Assembly (NCBI RefSeq): GCF_022829405.1 | Contig: NZ_JAKSXW010000133.1 | Location: forward strand, 62,001-126,000 | DNA length: 64,000 nucleotides | DNA from: Methylobacterium sp. J-076 | GTDB taxonomy: Bacteria > Pseudomonadota > Alphaproteobacteria > Rhizobiales > Beijerinckiaceae | Direction: 5' to 3' | Part shown: positions 31,736 to 41,062 of the stretch, piece by piece | Layout of the letters: every line of letters begins with the position of its first letter | Position numbering within the stretch: the first letter of the stretch is position 1 | Made by a program: the position numbers and the translations under genes | The notes under the pieces: model-generated | The model's input: only the letters and a program-made list of their open reading frames with translations | The model's database searches: none | Told to the model about the DNA's origin: nothing

Positions 31736-34153
31736 ATGCGTCTGATCCTTCGTTTCTTCGGGATTCTGTTCAGTGCCGGTGCGGTGCTGTTCTGCGTCGG
31801 CGCCGTCGTCGCGGGCTACTTCTACTGGAAGTACAGCCAGGACCTGCCGGACCACGCCGCGCTGGCCAACTACGAGCCGCCGGTGATGACCCGCGTCCAC
31901 GCCGCGGACGGCTCGCTGCTGGCCGAATATGCCCGCGAGCGCAGGTTGTACCTGCCGATCCAGGCCATGCCGAAGATCGTGGTCGCGGCCTTCCTCTCGG
32001 CCGAGGACAAGAACTTCTACAAGCACGGCGGCATCGACCCCGAGGGCATCGTCCGCGCCGCGCTCACCAACGCCAAGAGCGGCAAGCGCCAGGGCGCCTC
32101 CACCATCACGCAGCAGGTGGCCAAGAACTTCCTGCTCTCGTCCGAGCAGACCTTCGACCGCAAGATCCGCGAGGCGCTGGTCGCCCTGCGCATCGAGGCG
32201 GCATACTCGAAGGACAAGATCCTCGAACTCTACCTCAACGAGATCTTCCTCGGCACCATCGTGCCGGGCCGGAACCTGCACGGCGTGGCCGCGGCGGCGC
32301 TGGATTATTTCGGCAAGTCCGTCCACGAGCTGACGATCAACGAGGCGGCCTACCTCGCCGCGCTGCCCAAGGGGCCGAACAACTACCACCCCTACCGCAA
32401 GACCCAGGCGGCGCTCGACCGGCGCAACGAGATCATCCGCCTGATGCGGGAGAACGGGTACATCACCCGCGAGGAGGAGGAGAATGCCAAGAAGCAGCCG
32501 CTCGGCGTGAACCCCCGCGTCGCCTTCGCGAACGCCAGCAACGCCAACTACTTCACCGAGGAGGTCCGCCGCGAGATCTCCGAGCGCTACGGCGAGAAGA
32601 AGCTCTACGAGGGCGGCCTCTCGGTGCGCACCACCCTCGACCCGAAGATGCAGGGCTGGGCGCGCAAGGCCCTGGTGGACGGCCTCGTCCGCTACGATCA
32701 GGCCCGCGGCTGGCACGGGCCGGTGACGCATGTCGACCTCGGCGGCCGAGACTGGGGCCAGGCGGCTTCGGAAGTGCCGGCCCTCGGCGACGTGGCGCCC
32801 TGGCGGCTCGCCGTGGTGCTCGGCTCCGGCGCGGGCGGCATCCAGGTCGGGCTCCAGCCCCGCCGCGAGGCGTCGGGCCAGTTCTCCAAGGACCGCGACA
32901 CCGGCGTGATCACCCCCGACGGGATGCGCTGGGCCGGCCGGCCGAACCTGCGGCCCGGCGACATGGTCTACGTCGAGCCGATGGAGGGCGGCCGCAACCA
33001 GTTCCGCCTGCGCCAGCGGCCCGAGGTCTCCGGCGCCATCGTCGCCATGGACCCGAATACCGGCCGCGTGCACGCCATGGTCGGCGGCTTCTCCTACGAC
33101 GAATCCGAGTTCAACCGCGCCACCCAGGCGATGCGCCAGCCCGGCTCGTCGTTCAAGCCGATCGTCTACTCGGCGGCCCTCGACAACGGCTACACGCCCT
33201 CCTCCATCGTCCTCGACACGCCGATCACCATCGAGGCAGGGCCCGGCCAGGAGGCGTGGACGCCCTCGAACTACGACGGCAAGTCCGGCGGCCCGCACAC
33301 CCTGCGCTACGGGATCGAGCATTCGAAGAACCTGATGACGGTGCGGCTCGCCAAGGATGTCGGCATGCCGCTGATCGCCGAGTACGCCCGGCGCTTCGGG
33401 GTCTACGACGACATGCTGCCGGTGCTGCCGATGTCGCTCGGCGCGGGTGAGACCACGGTGATGCGGATGGTCACCGCCTATTCGATGCTCGCCAACGGCG
33501 GGCGCCGGATCCGCCCGACCCTGATCGACCGGATCCAGGACCGGGTCGGCGAGACGATCTACCGGCACGACAACCGCAAGTGCATCGGCTGCGACGCGGA
33601 GAAGTGGTCCGGCCAGGACGAGCCGAAGCTGGTGGACGATTCGGAGCAGGTGCTCGACCCGCTCACCGCCTACCAGATGGTCTCGATCATGGAGGGCGTC
33701 GTCCAGCGCGGCACGGCGACCATCCTGAAGCAGATCGGCAAGCCGCTGGCCGGCAAGACCGGGACGACCAACGACGCGAAGGATGCGTGGTTCGTCGGCT
33801 TCTCGCCGGACCTCGCGGTGGGGATCTATATCGGCTTCGACAAGCCCCGCTCCCTGGGCGACCGGGCGACCGGCGGCGGCCTGTCCGCCCCCATCGCCCT
33901 CGACTTCCTGAAGCAGGCGCTGAAGGACAAGCCGCCGACACCGTTCCGGGTGCCGCCGGGGATCAAGCTGATCCGCGTCAACCTCGGCTCCGGCACCCGC
34001 GCCGGCTCGGGCGAAGGCGCGGGGACGATCCTGGAGGCGTTCAAGCCTGGCACCGCCCCGCCGGACGCCTACGTCCCGCCGGCGAACAGCGCCCCGGCCG
34101 CAGCCGCCGCGCCGGATGCCGACGCCGCGGCCCAGGCCGGCGGGGTGTACTGA
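31736..34153 (+). CDS. mrcA: Bifunctional penicillin-binding protein 1A
   Basis: 805 residues: one N-terminal membrane anchor (FFGILFSAGAVLFCVGAVVAGY), a GT51 glycosyltransferase domain (catalytic Glu in SAEDKNFYKHGG, and GASTITQQVAKN), an OB-like insert, and a transpeptidase domain with active-site Ser in PGSSFKP, SKN-type EHSKNL and KTGTTND. It polymerises and cross-links peptidoglycan in the periplasm. The C-terminus is a disordered Pro/Ala tail. Full family length; all catalytic motifs intact. Confidence 0.95.
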   Translation: MRLILRFFGILFSAGAVLFCVGAVVAGYFYWKYSQDLPDHAALANYEPPVMTRVHAADGSLLAEYARERRLYLPIQAMPKIVVAAFLSAEDKNFYKHGGIDPEGIVRAALTNAKSGKRQGASTITQQVAKNFLLSSEQTFDRKIREALVALRIEAAYSKDKILELYLNEIFLGTIVPGRNLHGVAAAALDYFGKSVHELTINEAAYLAALPKGPNNYHPYRKTQAALDRRNEIIRLMRENGYITREEEENAKKQPLGVNPRVAFANASNANYFTEEVRREISERYGEKKLYEGGLSVRTTLDPKMQGWARKALVDGLVRYDQARGWHGPVTHVDLGGRDWGQAASEVPALGDVAPWRLAVVLGSGAGGIQVGLQPRREASGQFSKDRDTGVITPDGMRWAGRPNLRPGDMVYVEPMEGGRNQFRLRQRPEVSGAIVAMDPNTGRVHAMVGGFSYDESEFNRATQAMRQPGSSFKPIVYSAALDNGYTPSSIVLDTPITIEAGPGQEAWTPSNYDGKSGGPHTLRYGIEHSKNLMTVRLAKDVGMPLIAEYARRFGVYDDMLPVLPMSLGAGETTVMRMVTAYSMLANGGRRIRPTLIDRIQDRVGETIYRHDNRKCIGCDAEKWSGQDEPKLVDDSEQVLDPLTAYQMVSIMEGVVQRGTATILKQIGKPLAGKTGTTNDAKDAWFVGFSPDLAVGIYIGFDKPRSLGDRATGGGLSAPIALDFLKQALKDKPPTPFRVPPGIKLIRVNLGSGTRAGSGEGAGTILEAFKPGTAPPDAYVPPANSAPAAAAAPDADAAAQAGGVY

Positions 34154-34196
34154 GGGCGGGCTTTCCCAGAACGGGTTGGGGCGCCGCCCCCAACCC

Positions 34197-34240
34197 GTCA
34201 TGGCGAACGCCGTGAAGCGATCCAGGGACGCGCACCTTCG
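34197..34240. repeat. Half-copy of family A repeat
   Basis: cgtcatggcgaacgccgtga followed by agcgatccagggacgcg matches the left half of the family A units at 25.4-25.9 kb; the right half is missing. Confidence 0.6.
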
Positions 34241-34313
34241 GGAACGGCCTGAGTGCGGCCTTGAGCTGCACTAGAACGAGCGGGTTCAGCCCGCGTTCTC
34301 CAGACCGCCCCAT

Positions 34314-34418
34314 CATCCTGAGGTGCGGCGACGCCGCCTCGAAGGAGGGCTCCAGCCTGCCGCGCGATCCCTGGAGGGCTCCTTCGAGGCCCGCTCACGC
34401 GGGCACCGCAGGATGAGG
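34314..34418. repeat. Palindromic repeat, family C
   Basis: About 105 bp from catcctgaggtgcgg to ccgcaggatgagg, with an internal palindrome around ctcgaaggagggctcc and ggagggctccttcgag. It is closely similar to the two copies at 58945-59052 and 59170-59270. Lies between the convergent mrcA and gcdH genes. Confidence 0.85.
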
Positions 34419-34446
34419 TGGAGGGTTAGGACCGACGGTCCCCGGT

Positions 34447-35676
<1,230 letters not shown>

Positions 35677-35782
35677 GGATTCCTCGCGATCGGCGCGGGT
35701 CTCGGCGCCCGCTCTCATGGCGCTGACCCTAGACCCGTGGTGGCCCACGGCCAACGCGGCGGGTGACGGGCGGGTCCGGCCG

Positions 35783-36712
35783 TCAGGCCTTCCCGAGGAT
35801 GGTTAGCCAGAACAGGGCCGTCAGCGGCGCCAGCAGCGTCGAGACCAGCACCGAGGCGGCGATCATCCCCGTCTCGGTCCGGTAGCGGACGGCCATGAGG
35901 TAGGCGTTGATGCCCACCGGCATCGCCGCGAACAGCGTCGCGACCCCCGCATAGGCGGCCGGCATCGAGAAGACGTGGAAGGCCAGCAGCCAGACGGCGA
36001 GGGGGTGCAGGATGTTCTTGAGCAGGGCGATCACCACGGCGCCCTTCAGGTCGAACAGCACCCGGTACTGCTTCAGCCCCGCGCCGAGGGCGACGAGGGC
36101 GCAGGTCGAGGCCGTCCCCGCGAAGGCATCGATCAGCGCCTTCGGGATGCCCGCGGGGGTGATCCCCGTGGCCTTCATCGCCATGCCCACGAGGAGCGCC
36201 ATGAAAATCGGGTTCCTGAGGAGCACCAGGGCGAGGCCGCGCAACCGCGCGCGCAGCGGCTTGTCCGAATCGTATTCGATGAGGAACGTGGCGCTGCCCA
36301 TCATCAGCGGCAGGTGGACGGCGAGGAGCATGAACAAGGGAAAGGCCCCCTCCTCCCCGTAGGCCTGCAGGATCATCGGCACGCCGACGAACACCGTGTT
36401 CGACTGGCTGGCCGCGAACCCGTGCAGGATCGTGCCCCGGCGTTCCACGCCGGCCCGGCGCCGGGCGATCAGCGTCCCCGCCAGCCAGGAGAGGGCGGCC
36501 CCGCCGAAATACGCCACCCAGTACGACCACGCGACCTCGCCGCTCATGCCCGGCCGCGTCAGCGTCGCCACGATGAGGGCGGGCACCGCCACCGCGAAGA
36601 CGTATTCCGACAGGCCGTCGCTCACCTTGTCGGAGATCAGCCCCGCCAGCGCCGCGCCCCAGCCGATCAGGACGATCCCGAAGATCGGAGCGATGAGGAG
36701 GAGGGCGTTCAC
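35783..36712 (-). CDS. AEC-family transporter (auxin-efflux-carrier-like)
   Basis: 309 residues, about ten transmembrane helices; the conserved [13 protein letters not shown] crossover helix and the second-half equivalent around [23 protein letters not shown] are visible, as is [11 protein letters not shown]. Bacterial AEC proteins carry dicarboxylates such as malate or malonate. The start is a GTG at 36712; further upstream in-frame codons to 36925 encode basic, unconserved sequence and are rejected. Confidence 0.85.
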   Translation of the reverse strand: MNALLLIAPIFGIVLIGWGAALAGLISDKVSDGLSEYVFAVAVPALIVATLTRPGMSGEVAWSYWVAYFGGAALSWLAGTLIARRRAGVERRGTILHGFAASQSNTVFVGVPMILQAYGEEGAFPLFMLLAVHLPLMMGSATFLIEYDSDKPLRARLRGLALVLLRNPIFMALLVGMAMKATGITPAGIPKALIDAFAGTASTCALVALGAGLKQYRVLFDLKGAVVIALLKNILHPLAVWLLAFHVFSMPAAYAGVATLFAAMPVGINAYLMAVRYRTETGMIAASVLVSTLLAPLTALFWLTILGKA

Positions 36713-36947
36713 GGGTCCGTCGATCTTGCGCACATGCTCGGCAGGAAGCTTTGCCGGCGCATAGCACGGCGGGACGCGCGAGCGTGTGCAGACCTGCCCT
36801 GCGAAGACCAACGGGGGCGCCAGAAAGATCTGGAACGGCGCGCGGTCGGGCCTTGACCGATATTCGTGCCTGATCCCATATCTCGGGAGCGGGTCGGGGC
36901 GGTGTAGAACGCCCCGACCCTTCATTCGGTGATTACCCGAGCGTTAC

Positions 36948-36978
36948 GCGGAGGGCCAGATGGAAGCTGGTCCTCCGC
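36948..36978. promoter_or_regulatory. Hairpin enclosing an SD and ATG
   Basis: gcggagggccag (36948-36959) pairs with ctggtcctccgc (36967-36978) through 12 pairs, one of them G-U on the plus-strand RNA. GGAGGG lies in the left arm and the ATG at 36960 in the 7-base loop. It could mask translation of the following frame, or be an ordinary terminator for the minus-strand 37257-37733 gene. Confidence 0.45.
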
Positions 36979-37238
36979 ACTCGTTTAAACACCACCAGAA
37001 CGCTGATCCGTGGCAGGAACCACATGGTCGGCGTCTCCCTGTGACCGGGCGATGCCGTCGCCCGCAGGCGCCCGGCGGCTCACCGGGCACGGGGCCTTCC
37101 ACACCCTGGCGTTTCCGCGCGATCACGCAGCCCGTCTGGCATGAGCAAGTAGAACGCTCAGGCTTTCGTGGCTTTCATTCGCCACACCCGGCGATGTTTC
37201 AAGCACACATGGCGGCCTGCGCGACCATTACTGTCTGA
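36960..37238 (+). CDS. Doubtful 92-residue ORF after hairpin
   Basis: An open frame from the ATG in the hairpin loop to TGA at 37236-37238. The product is basic and Pro/His-rich (KHHQNADPWQEPHGRR) with no recognised fold. Codon use is AT-richer than neighbours. A GGAGGG site at ideal spacing is the only positive evidence. It may be a horizontally acquired orphan or no gene at all. Confidence 0.25.
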   Translation: MEAGPPHSFKHHQNADPWQEPHGRRLPVTGRCRRPQAPGGSPGTGPSTPWRFRAITQPVWHEQVERSGFRGFHSPHPAMFQAHMAACATITV

Positions 37239-37256
37239 AGTTGCGAGACTCACGCG

Positions 37257-37733
37257 TCAGTCGTTCCGCAGGACCTTGATCGGATCGGTGCGCTGGCTGG
37301 CGCTCGGCTCCCGGGTGAGGTTCTTGCTGCCCTCGCCCTGCGTCCGGGCCGCCTTGTCCGTGCCATTGCCGCCGACGGCAGTGTCCTTGTCCGGGTTCCC
37401 GGTGGGCACCGTGCCGGAGGCGAGTTCGAGGCAGGTGATCATCTCGACATAGGACGGGTAGCCGCCGGCCTTGAACTGCGCCTCGCACTGGCGCTTGGCG
37501 GCCGGGCTGTAGCTGCCCCAGTGCTCGGCGGCCTGCCGCTTGGCGTCCCGCTCGGAGCGGAGGCAGCCGTCGTAGCTCGCCCGGTCGCTGACGCCGGAAT
37601 CCGCCGTCTGGGCGGAGCGGCAGGTCTTCTCCACGTCGAGGTCGGGCACCGTATCGGCGACGGCTTGGCCGGCGGCGAGGCCGAGGAGGAGGGCGGCGCC
37701 GGGGAGGAGCGATCGGAAGAGGAGCGGTCGCAT
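37257..37733 (-). CDS. Secreted cysteine-containing protein of a Hyphomicrobiales family
   Basis: 158 residues with signal peptide (to AVA-DT). The domain has evenly spaced Cys residues in KTCRSAQ, DGCLRSE, RQCEAQF and ITCLELA with an intervening W-x-x-Y and GGYPSYVEM; similar small proteins occur widely in Methylobacterium and Bradyrhizobium relatives as hypothetical proteins. The last 50 residues are disordered and Gly/Thr-rich. Function unknown. Start at 37733 fits the signal peptide; its ribosome-binding site is weak. Confidence 0.72.
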   Translation of the reverse strand: MRPLLFRSLLPGAALLLGLAAGQAVADTVPDLDVEKTCRSAQTADSGVSDRASYDGCLRSERDAKRQAAEHWGSYSPAAKRQCEAQFKAGGYPSYVEMITCLELASGTVPTGNPDKDTAVGGNGTDKAARTQGEGSKNLTREPSASQRTDPIKVLRND

Positions 37734-37819
37734 GGGACGTGTCTCGCTGGTGGGGGATGGGGTTGTGCGCGACAACGCACCAGCCCCACTTTCGGCACCA
37801 GCGGCACGGCCCGCGCCGT

Positions 37820-38989
37820 TCACCCCGCGTGCGCGCCCCGCAGGGCGGCATCGAGGTCGTGGAAGAGGTCGTCCGTGTCCTCGATTCCCGTCGAGAGGCG
37901 CAGGAGGTCCGGCGGGCAGGGGCTGCCCGGCCCTTCGACGGAGGCCCGGTGCTCGATGAGGCTCTCGACGCCGCCGAGGGAGGTCGCCCGCTTCCACAGC
38001 CTGACCCGGGCCGCGGTCCCGATGGCCGCCGGCTCGCCCCCGGCGACGCGGATGGACAGCATGAAGCCGAAGCCGTCCCGCATCTGCCGGGCGGCGACGG
38101 CGTGGCCGGGATCGTCGGGCAGGCCGGGATAAAGCACCCGGGCGACGTGGGGGTGGCCCTGCAGCCGCCCGGCGAGGCGCCCGGCCCCGGCGGATTGTGC
38201 GGCGGCCCGCAGGTGGAAGGTGCGCAGGGAGCGCATCAGCAGGTAGGCCTCGAAGGGCCCGAGGATCCCGCCGCTCCCGGCGCGGATGCCGCCGATCCGC
38301 CCCCAGAACGGGTCCGCCGTCGCCCCGGCGAGGACGCCGGCGACCACGTCGGAATGGCCGTTGAGGATCTTGGTGGCCGAATGCATCACGAGGTCGGCGC
38401 CGAGGGCGAGGGGCCGGGTGTGGAAGGGCGAGGCCGCGGTGGAATCCACCGCCAGCCGGGCGCCGGCCGCGTGGGCGATCTCCGCCGCCGCGGCGATGTC
38501 GGTGACGGTCCAGAGCGGATTGCCCGGCGTCTCGATCCAGACGAGCTTGGTGGCGCCCGGGCGGACCGCCCCCCGGAGGGCGTCGAGATCGTCGGTCCCG
38601 ACGAAATCCACCGCGATGCCGCGGCGGGGCATCTCCTCGCGCAGCCAGCGCTTGAGGGCCCAGTACATCACCGTGCCGGCGACCACGTGGTCGCCCGGTT
38701 CCAGGGCGCCGAACACGGCGGTCGCCGCCGCCATGCCGGAGCCGAACAGCATCGCCCCGGCCTCGGCCCCCTCCAGCATCGCCAGCACCGCCTCCGCCTC
38801 GCGGACGGTGGCGTTGTCGGGCCGGGCATAGGAGAAGCCGGAGCTGTACCCGTTGTCGGGGTCGCGGATGAAGGTGGTGGCCACGTGCAGGGGCATCACC
38901 ACGGCGCGGGTCGCAGGATCGACCTTGCCCATCGCCTGCGCGGCGAGGGTCCGGCGGGAAAAATCCACCGCTGAAGTCGCGTCGGGCAT
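37820..38989 (-). CDS. PLP-dependent Cys/Met-metabolism transferase (cystathionine gamma-synthase type)
   Basis: 389 residues. PLP-binding Lys in MHSATKILNGHSD, substrate loop YARPDNATVREAE, LFGSGMAAATAV, and ETPGNPLW are typical of the cystathionine gamma-synthase/lyase family, as is LGGVESLIEH near the end. It would act on O-acyl-homoserine or cystathionine; the exact reaction cannot be fixed. Two ATGs (39025, 38989) each have a purine-rich upstream site; the shorter is given. Divergent from tspO. Confidence 0.85.
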   Translation of the reverse strand: MPDATSAVDFSRRTLAAQAMGKVDPATRAVVMPLHVATTFIRDPDNGYSSGFSYARPDNATVREAEAVLAMLEGAEAGAMLFGSGMAAATAVFGALEPGDHVVAGTVMYWALKRWLREEMPRRGIAVDFVGTDDLDALRGAVRPGATKLVWIETPGNPLWTVTDIAAAAEIAHAAGARLAVDSTAASPFHTRPLALGADLVMHSATKILNGHSDVVAGVLAGATADPFWGRIGGIRAGSGGILGPFEAYLLMRSLRTFHLRAAAQSAGAGRLAGRLQGHPHVARVLYPGLPDDPGHAVAARQMRDGFGFMLSIRVAGGEPAAIGTAARVRLWKRATSLGGVESLIEHRASVEGPGSPCPPDLLRLSTGIEDTDDLFHDLDAALRGAHAG

Positions 38990-39105
38990 GCCGCCCGGTC
39001 CCCCTGATGCGTTAGTCCGTGACATCCGCGAGTCCCTCGCCCGGCATGCCCCTGCGCTGCCACGGCGGCGGGGAGGCCGCAACCCACAGATCCAGACGAG
39101 CCGTC

Positions 39106-39624
39106 ATGCCCGCCGCCACGCACGTCCCCGAAGGCCCCGCCCTGCGGCCCTGGCTGCGCCTCGCCTGCGCTACCCTCCCCATCGCCGCCACGGCGACCAT
39201 CGGCTCCGTATCGACCCAGGCGGAGATCGGAGGCTGGTATGCCGGCCTCAACAAGCCCTGGTTCAACCCGCCCGACTGGGTGTTCCCGGTGGCCTGGACC
39301 CTGCTCTACACGATGATCGCCGTCGCCCTGTGGCGGCTGCTCGGGGCGCGCCCGGTGACGGGGCCGAGCCGGGAGGGCTGGCGCCTCGCCATGGCGGCCT
39401 TCCTCGTCCAGATGGCCCTGAACGCGGCCTGGACGCCGGTCTTCTTCACCGCCCACGCCATCGGCCTGGGGCTGGTCGTCGTCGCCGCGCTGTTGGTGAT
39501 GGTGCTGTGGACGATCCGCCTGACATGGCGGTTCGACCGGGCCGCCGCGTGGCTGCTCGTGCCCTATGCCGTCTGGGTCGCCTTCGCGACGATGCTCAAC
39601 GCGGCGGTGCTGCGGCTGAACTGA
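39106..39624 (+). CDS. tspO: TspO/MBR family tryptophan-rich sensory protein
   Basis: 172 residues, five transmembrane helices, with the family hallmark GLNKPWFNPPDWVFPVAWTL and NAAWTPVFF. Outer-membrane or inner-membrane TspO proteins bind tetrapyrroles and influence photopigment or stress responses in alphaproteobacteria. Unusually, a 25-residue hydrophilic leader precedes the first helix. No carotenoid or porphyrin genes adjoin. Confidence 0.92.
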   Translation: MPAATHVPEGPALRPWLRLACATLPIAATATIGSVSTQAEIGGWYAGLNKPWFNPPDWVFPVAWTLLYTMIAVALWRLLGARPVTGPSREGWRLAMAAFLVQMALNAAWTPVFFTAHAIGLGLVVVAALLVMVLWTIRLTWRFDRAAAWLLVPYAVWVAFATMLNAAVLRLN

Positions 39625-39767
39625 GGAGCGGCGCGATCAGTGGAGACCCTCCACCGGGGGCGATGCTCACGGCCCCGCCTGCCCCTGGAGAACGCTGCGG
39701 CGTGCAGGGGGCGGGCCGCGGAGGCCGGAGGGCGGGGGCCCGTGCGCCCGACGGCGCGGGCCGTCCG

Positions 39768-40298
39768 TCACGCCCCCGCATGCTCGTGCGATTCTTCCCC
39801 AGCGGGCTTGCCGTCGCCCCGGGCGCGGTGGAGCAGGAAGATGGCGAAGACCATCACGATGATCAGGCCTGCCAGCACACCGAGCTCGATCATCGCCGCC
39901 TGAAACAGGGCGTACTTGTCGGGCGTCATGTCCTTCGCGTGGGTGAGTTCGGAGGATTGCAGGGTGATGACCAGCACCCGCCGGATCGAGGCGATCAGCC
40001 CCACGATCAGGAACGGTTCGACGGTCAGCTTCCCCGATCGCATGGAGACCCGCACCGTGTGCAGGATCTCGATGATCATCAGCAGGAACAGCAGGCGGTC
40101 CACGACCTCCAGGATCTGTTCCGCCCCGCCGAGGGACCGCAATGCCCCCCAGGTCAGCATCACCGCCTCCACCAGGGCGGCCAGCGCCGTGAGGGCGAGC
40201 AGGATGCCGAGCGCCGCGTAGATCGCGTGCTCGGTGTGCAGGAAGATGAAGCTCGCCGCCCGCGTCAGGCGGCCCTGGTCGTCGTCCCGCTCGGCCAT
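39768..40298 (-). CDS. Phosphate-starvation-inducible PsiE family protein
   Basis: 176 residues with four transmembrane segments. HTEHAIYAALGILLALTAL, LEVVDRLLFLLMIIEILHTVR, EPFLIVGLIASIRRVLVIT are the family's conserved core. The C-terminus is hydrophilic with His/Glu. Function of PsiE proteins is unsettled. It is 123 bases upstream (in genome order) of the DUF4337 gene, which has the same orientation. Confidence 0.87.
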   Translation of the reverse strand: MAERDDDQGRLTRAASFIFLHTEHAIYAALGILLALTALAALVEAVMLTWGALRSLGGAEQILEVVDRLLFLLMIIEILHTVRVSMRSGKLTVEPFLIVGLIASIRRVLVITLQSSELTHAKDMTPDKYALFQAAMIELGVLAGLIIVMVFAIFLLHRARGDGKPAGEESHEHAGA

Positions 40299-40421
40299 CG
40301 TATCCCCCTGCTCTTCCTCCTGTGTAGAGCGTGGCGGGCCGAAGGGAATACCGGTGCACCGAACCCGCGGAAAAGCCCCCCGTCCCCGCGACTGCGGCGA
40401 GGGAGGGTCCGCCGCCGCCCG

Positions 40422-40979
40422 TCAGTGCAGGAACGGCAGCGTATGCGGGGCGAGATAGCCGAACCCGAGCAGCGCCGCCCCGGCGATCCCGAGCGCCCCG
40501 CCCGCGAAGACCAGGGCCGCGATGCCGGTGATGACCTCGGCGGAGGCGAGGACGATGCCGATCTGGAACGCCGCCGAGGCCAGCTCGTAATGGTGGTAGC
40601 GCAGCAGGGACAGGTCGCGCCGCTCTTCCGCCACCTTGGCCCTGGCCGAGAGTTCCTTGCGCCCCTCGCCCGTGCCGGGCTCGGAATCGTAGCGGGCGAT
40701 GGTCTTGGCCCACTCGTCCCGCTTGGCCTTGATCGCCTCCGGGCTGGTGCCGGGCGGCAGGAGGGCGACGGCGTCGTCGGCGGTCTTGATCACCGTCATG
40801 CGGATGGTCCGGGCCTGGAAGAACGCCCAGAGGTTCGATGCCTCGACGTTGGAGCCAAGCGCCTCCGTCTGCGACGCCTTCCCCATGGTCTCGCTGAAGG
40901 CCAGGAACAGGGCCAGCACCGAGATCAGCAGCGCCACGCGCTTGTTCGAACCTTCCACCGCCCCGTGACCGCCCGACAT
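40422..40979 (-). CDS. DUF4337 family membrane protein
   Basis: 185 residues: N-terminal helix (VALLISVLALFLAFSETMG) followed by SNVEASNLWAFFQARTIRMT, the DUF4337 signature, then a charged coiled stretch (about 85-130) and two C-terminal hydrophobic helices. ATG at 40979 has GGGAG 10 bases upstream. Role unknown; likely an inner-membrane protein with a cytoplasmic or periplasmic coiled-coil. Confidence 0.85.
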   Translation of the reverse strand: MSGGHGAVEGSNKRVALLISVLALFLAFSETMGKASQTEALGSNVEASNLWAFFQARTIRMTVIKTADDAVALLPPGTSPEAIKAKRDEWAKTIARYDSEPGTGEGRKELSARAKVAEERRDLSLLRYHHYELASAAFQIGIVLASAEVITGIAALVFAGGALGIAGAALLGFGYLAPHTLPFLH

Positions 40980-41062
40980 CGCCACCCGCTCCCTTTGAGT
41001 CCCGGAGCGGGAGACACCCCATCGCGGCGGGAAGCGCAAGGGCCGCGGCGGAGGGGCGGGCC

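Larger units (their letters stand above)
36713..37256. other. 544-base intergenic region of lower GC
   Basis: Noticeably AT-richer than the rest of the window. It contains the hairpin at 36948-36978 (with an SD-like site and ATG), a gtttaaac palindrome (36983-36990) and a doubtful 92-codon frame. It lies between two minus-strand genes, so it must hold the promoter of the AEC gene and the 3' end of the 37257-37733 transcript. Confidence 0.5.

Noticed and set aside
36783-36925. N-terminal extension of the AEC transporter to an ATG at 36925
   Set aside because: The extension is basic and aligns with nothing in a family that begins at the first membrane helix; a GTG at 36712 gives the normal length.
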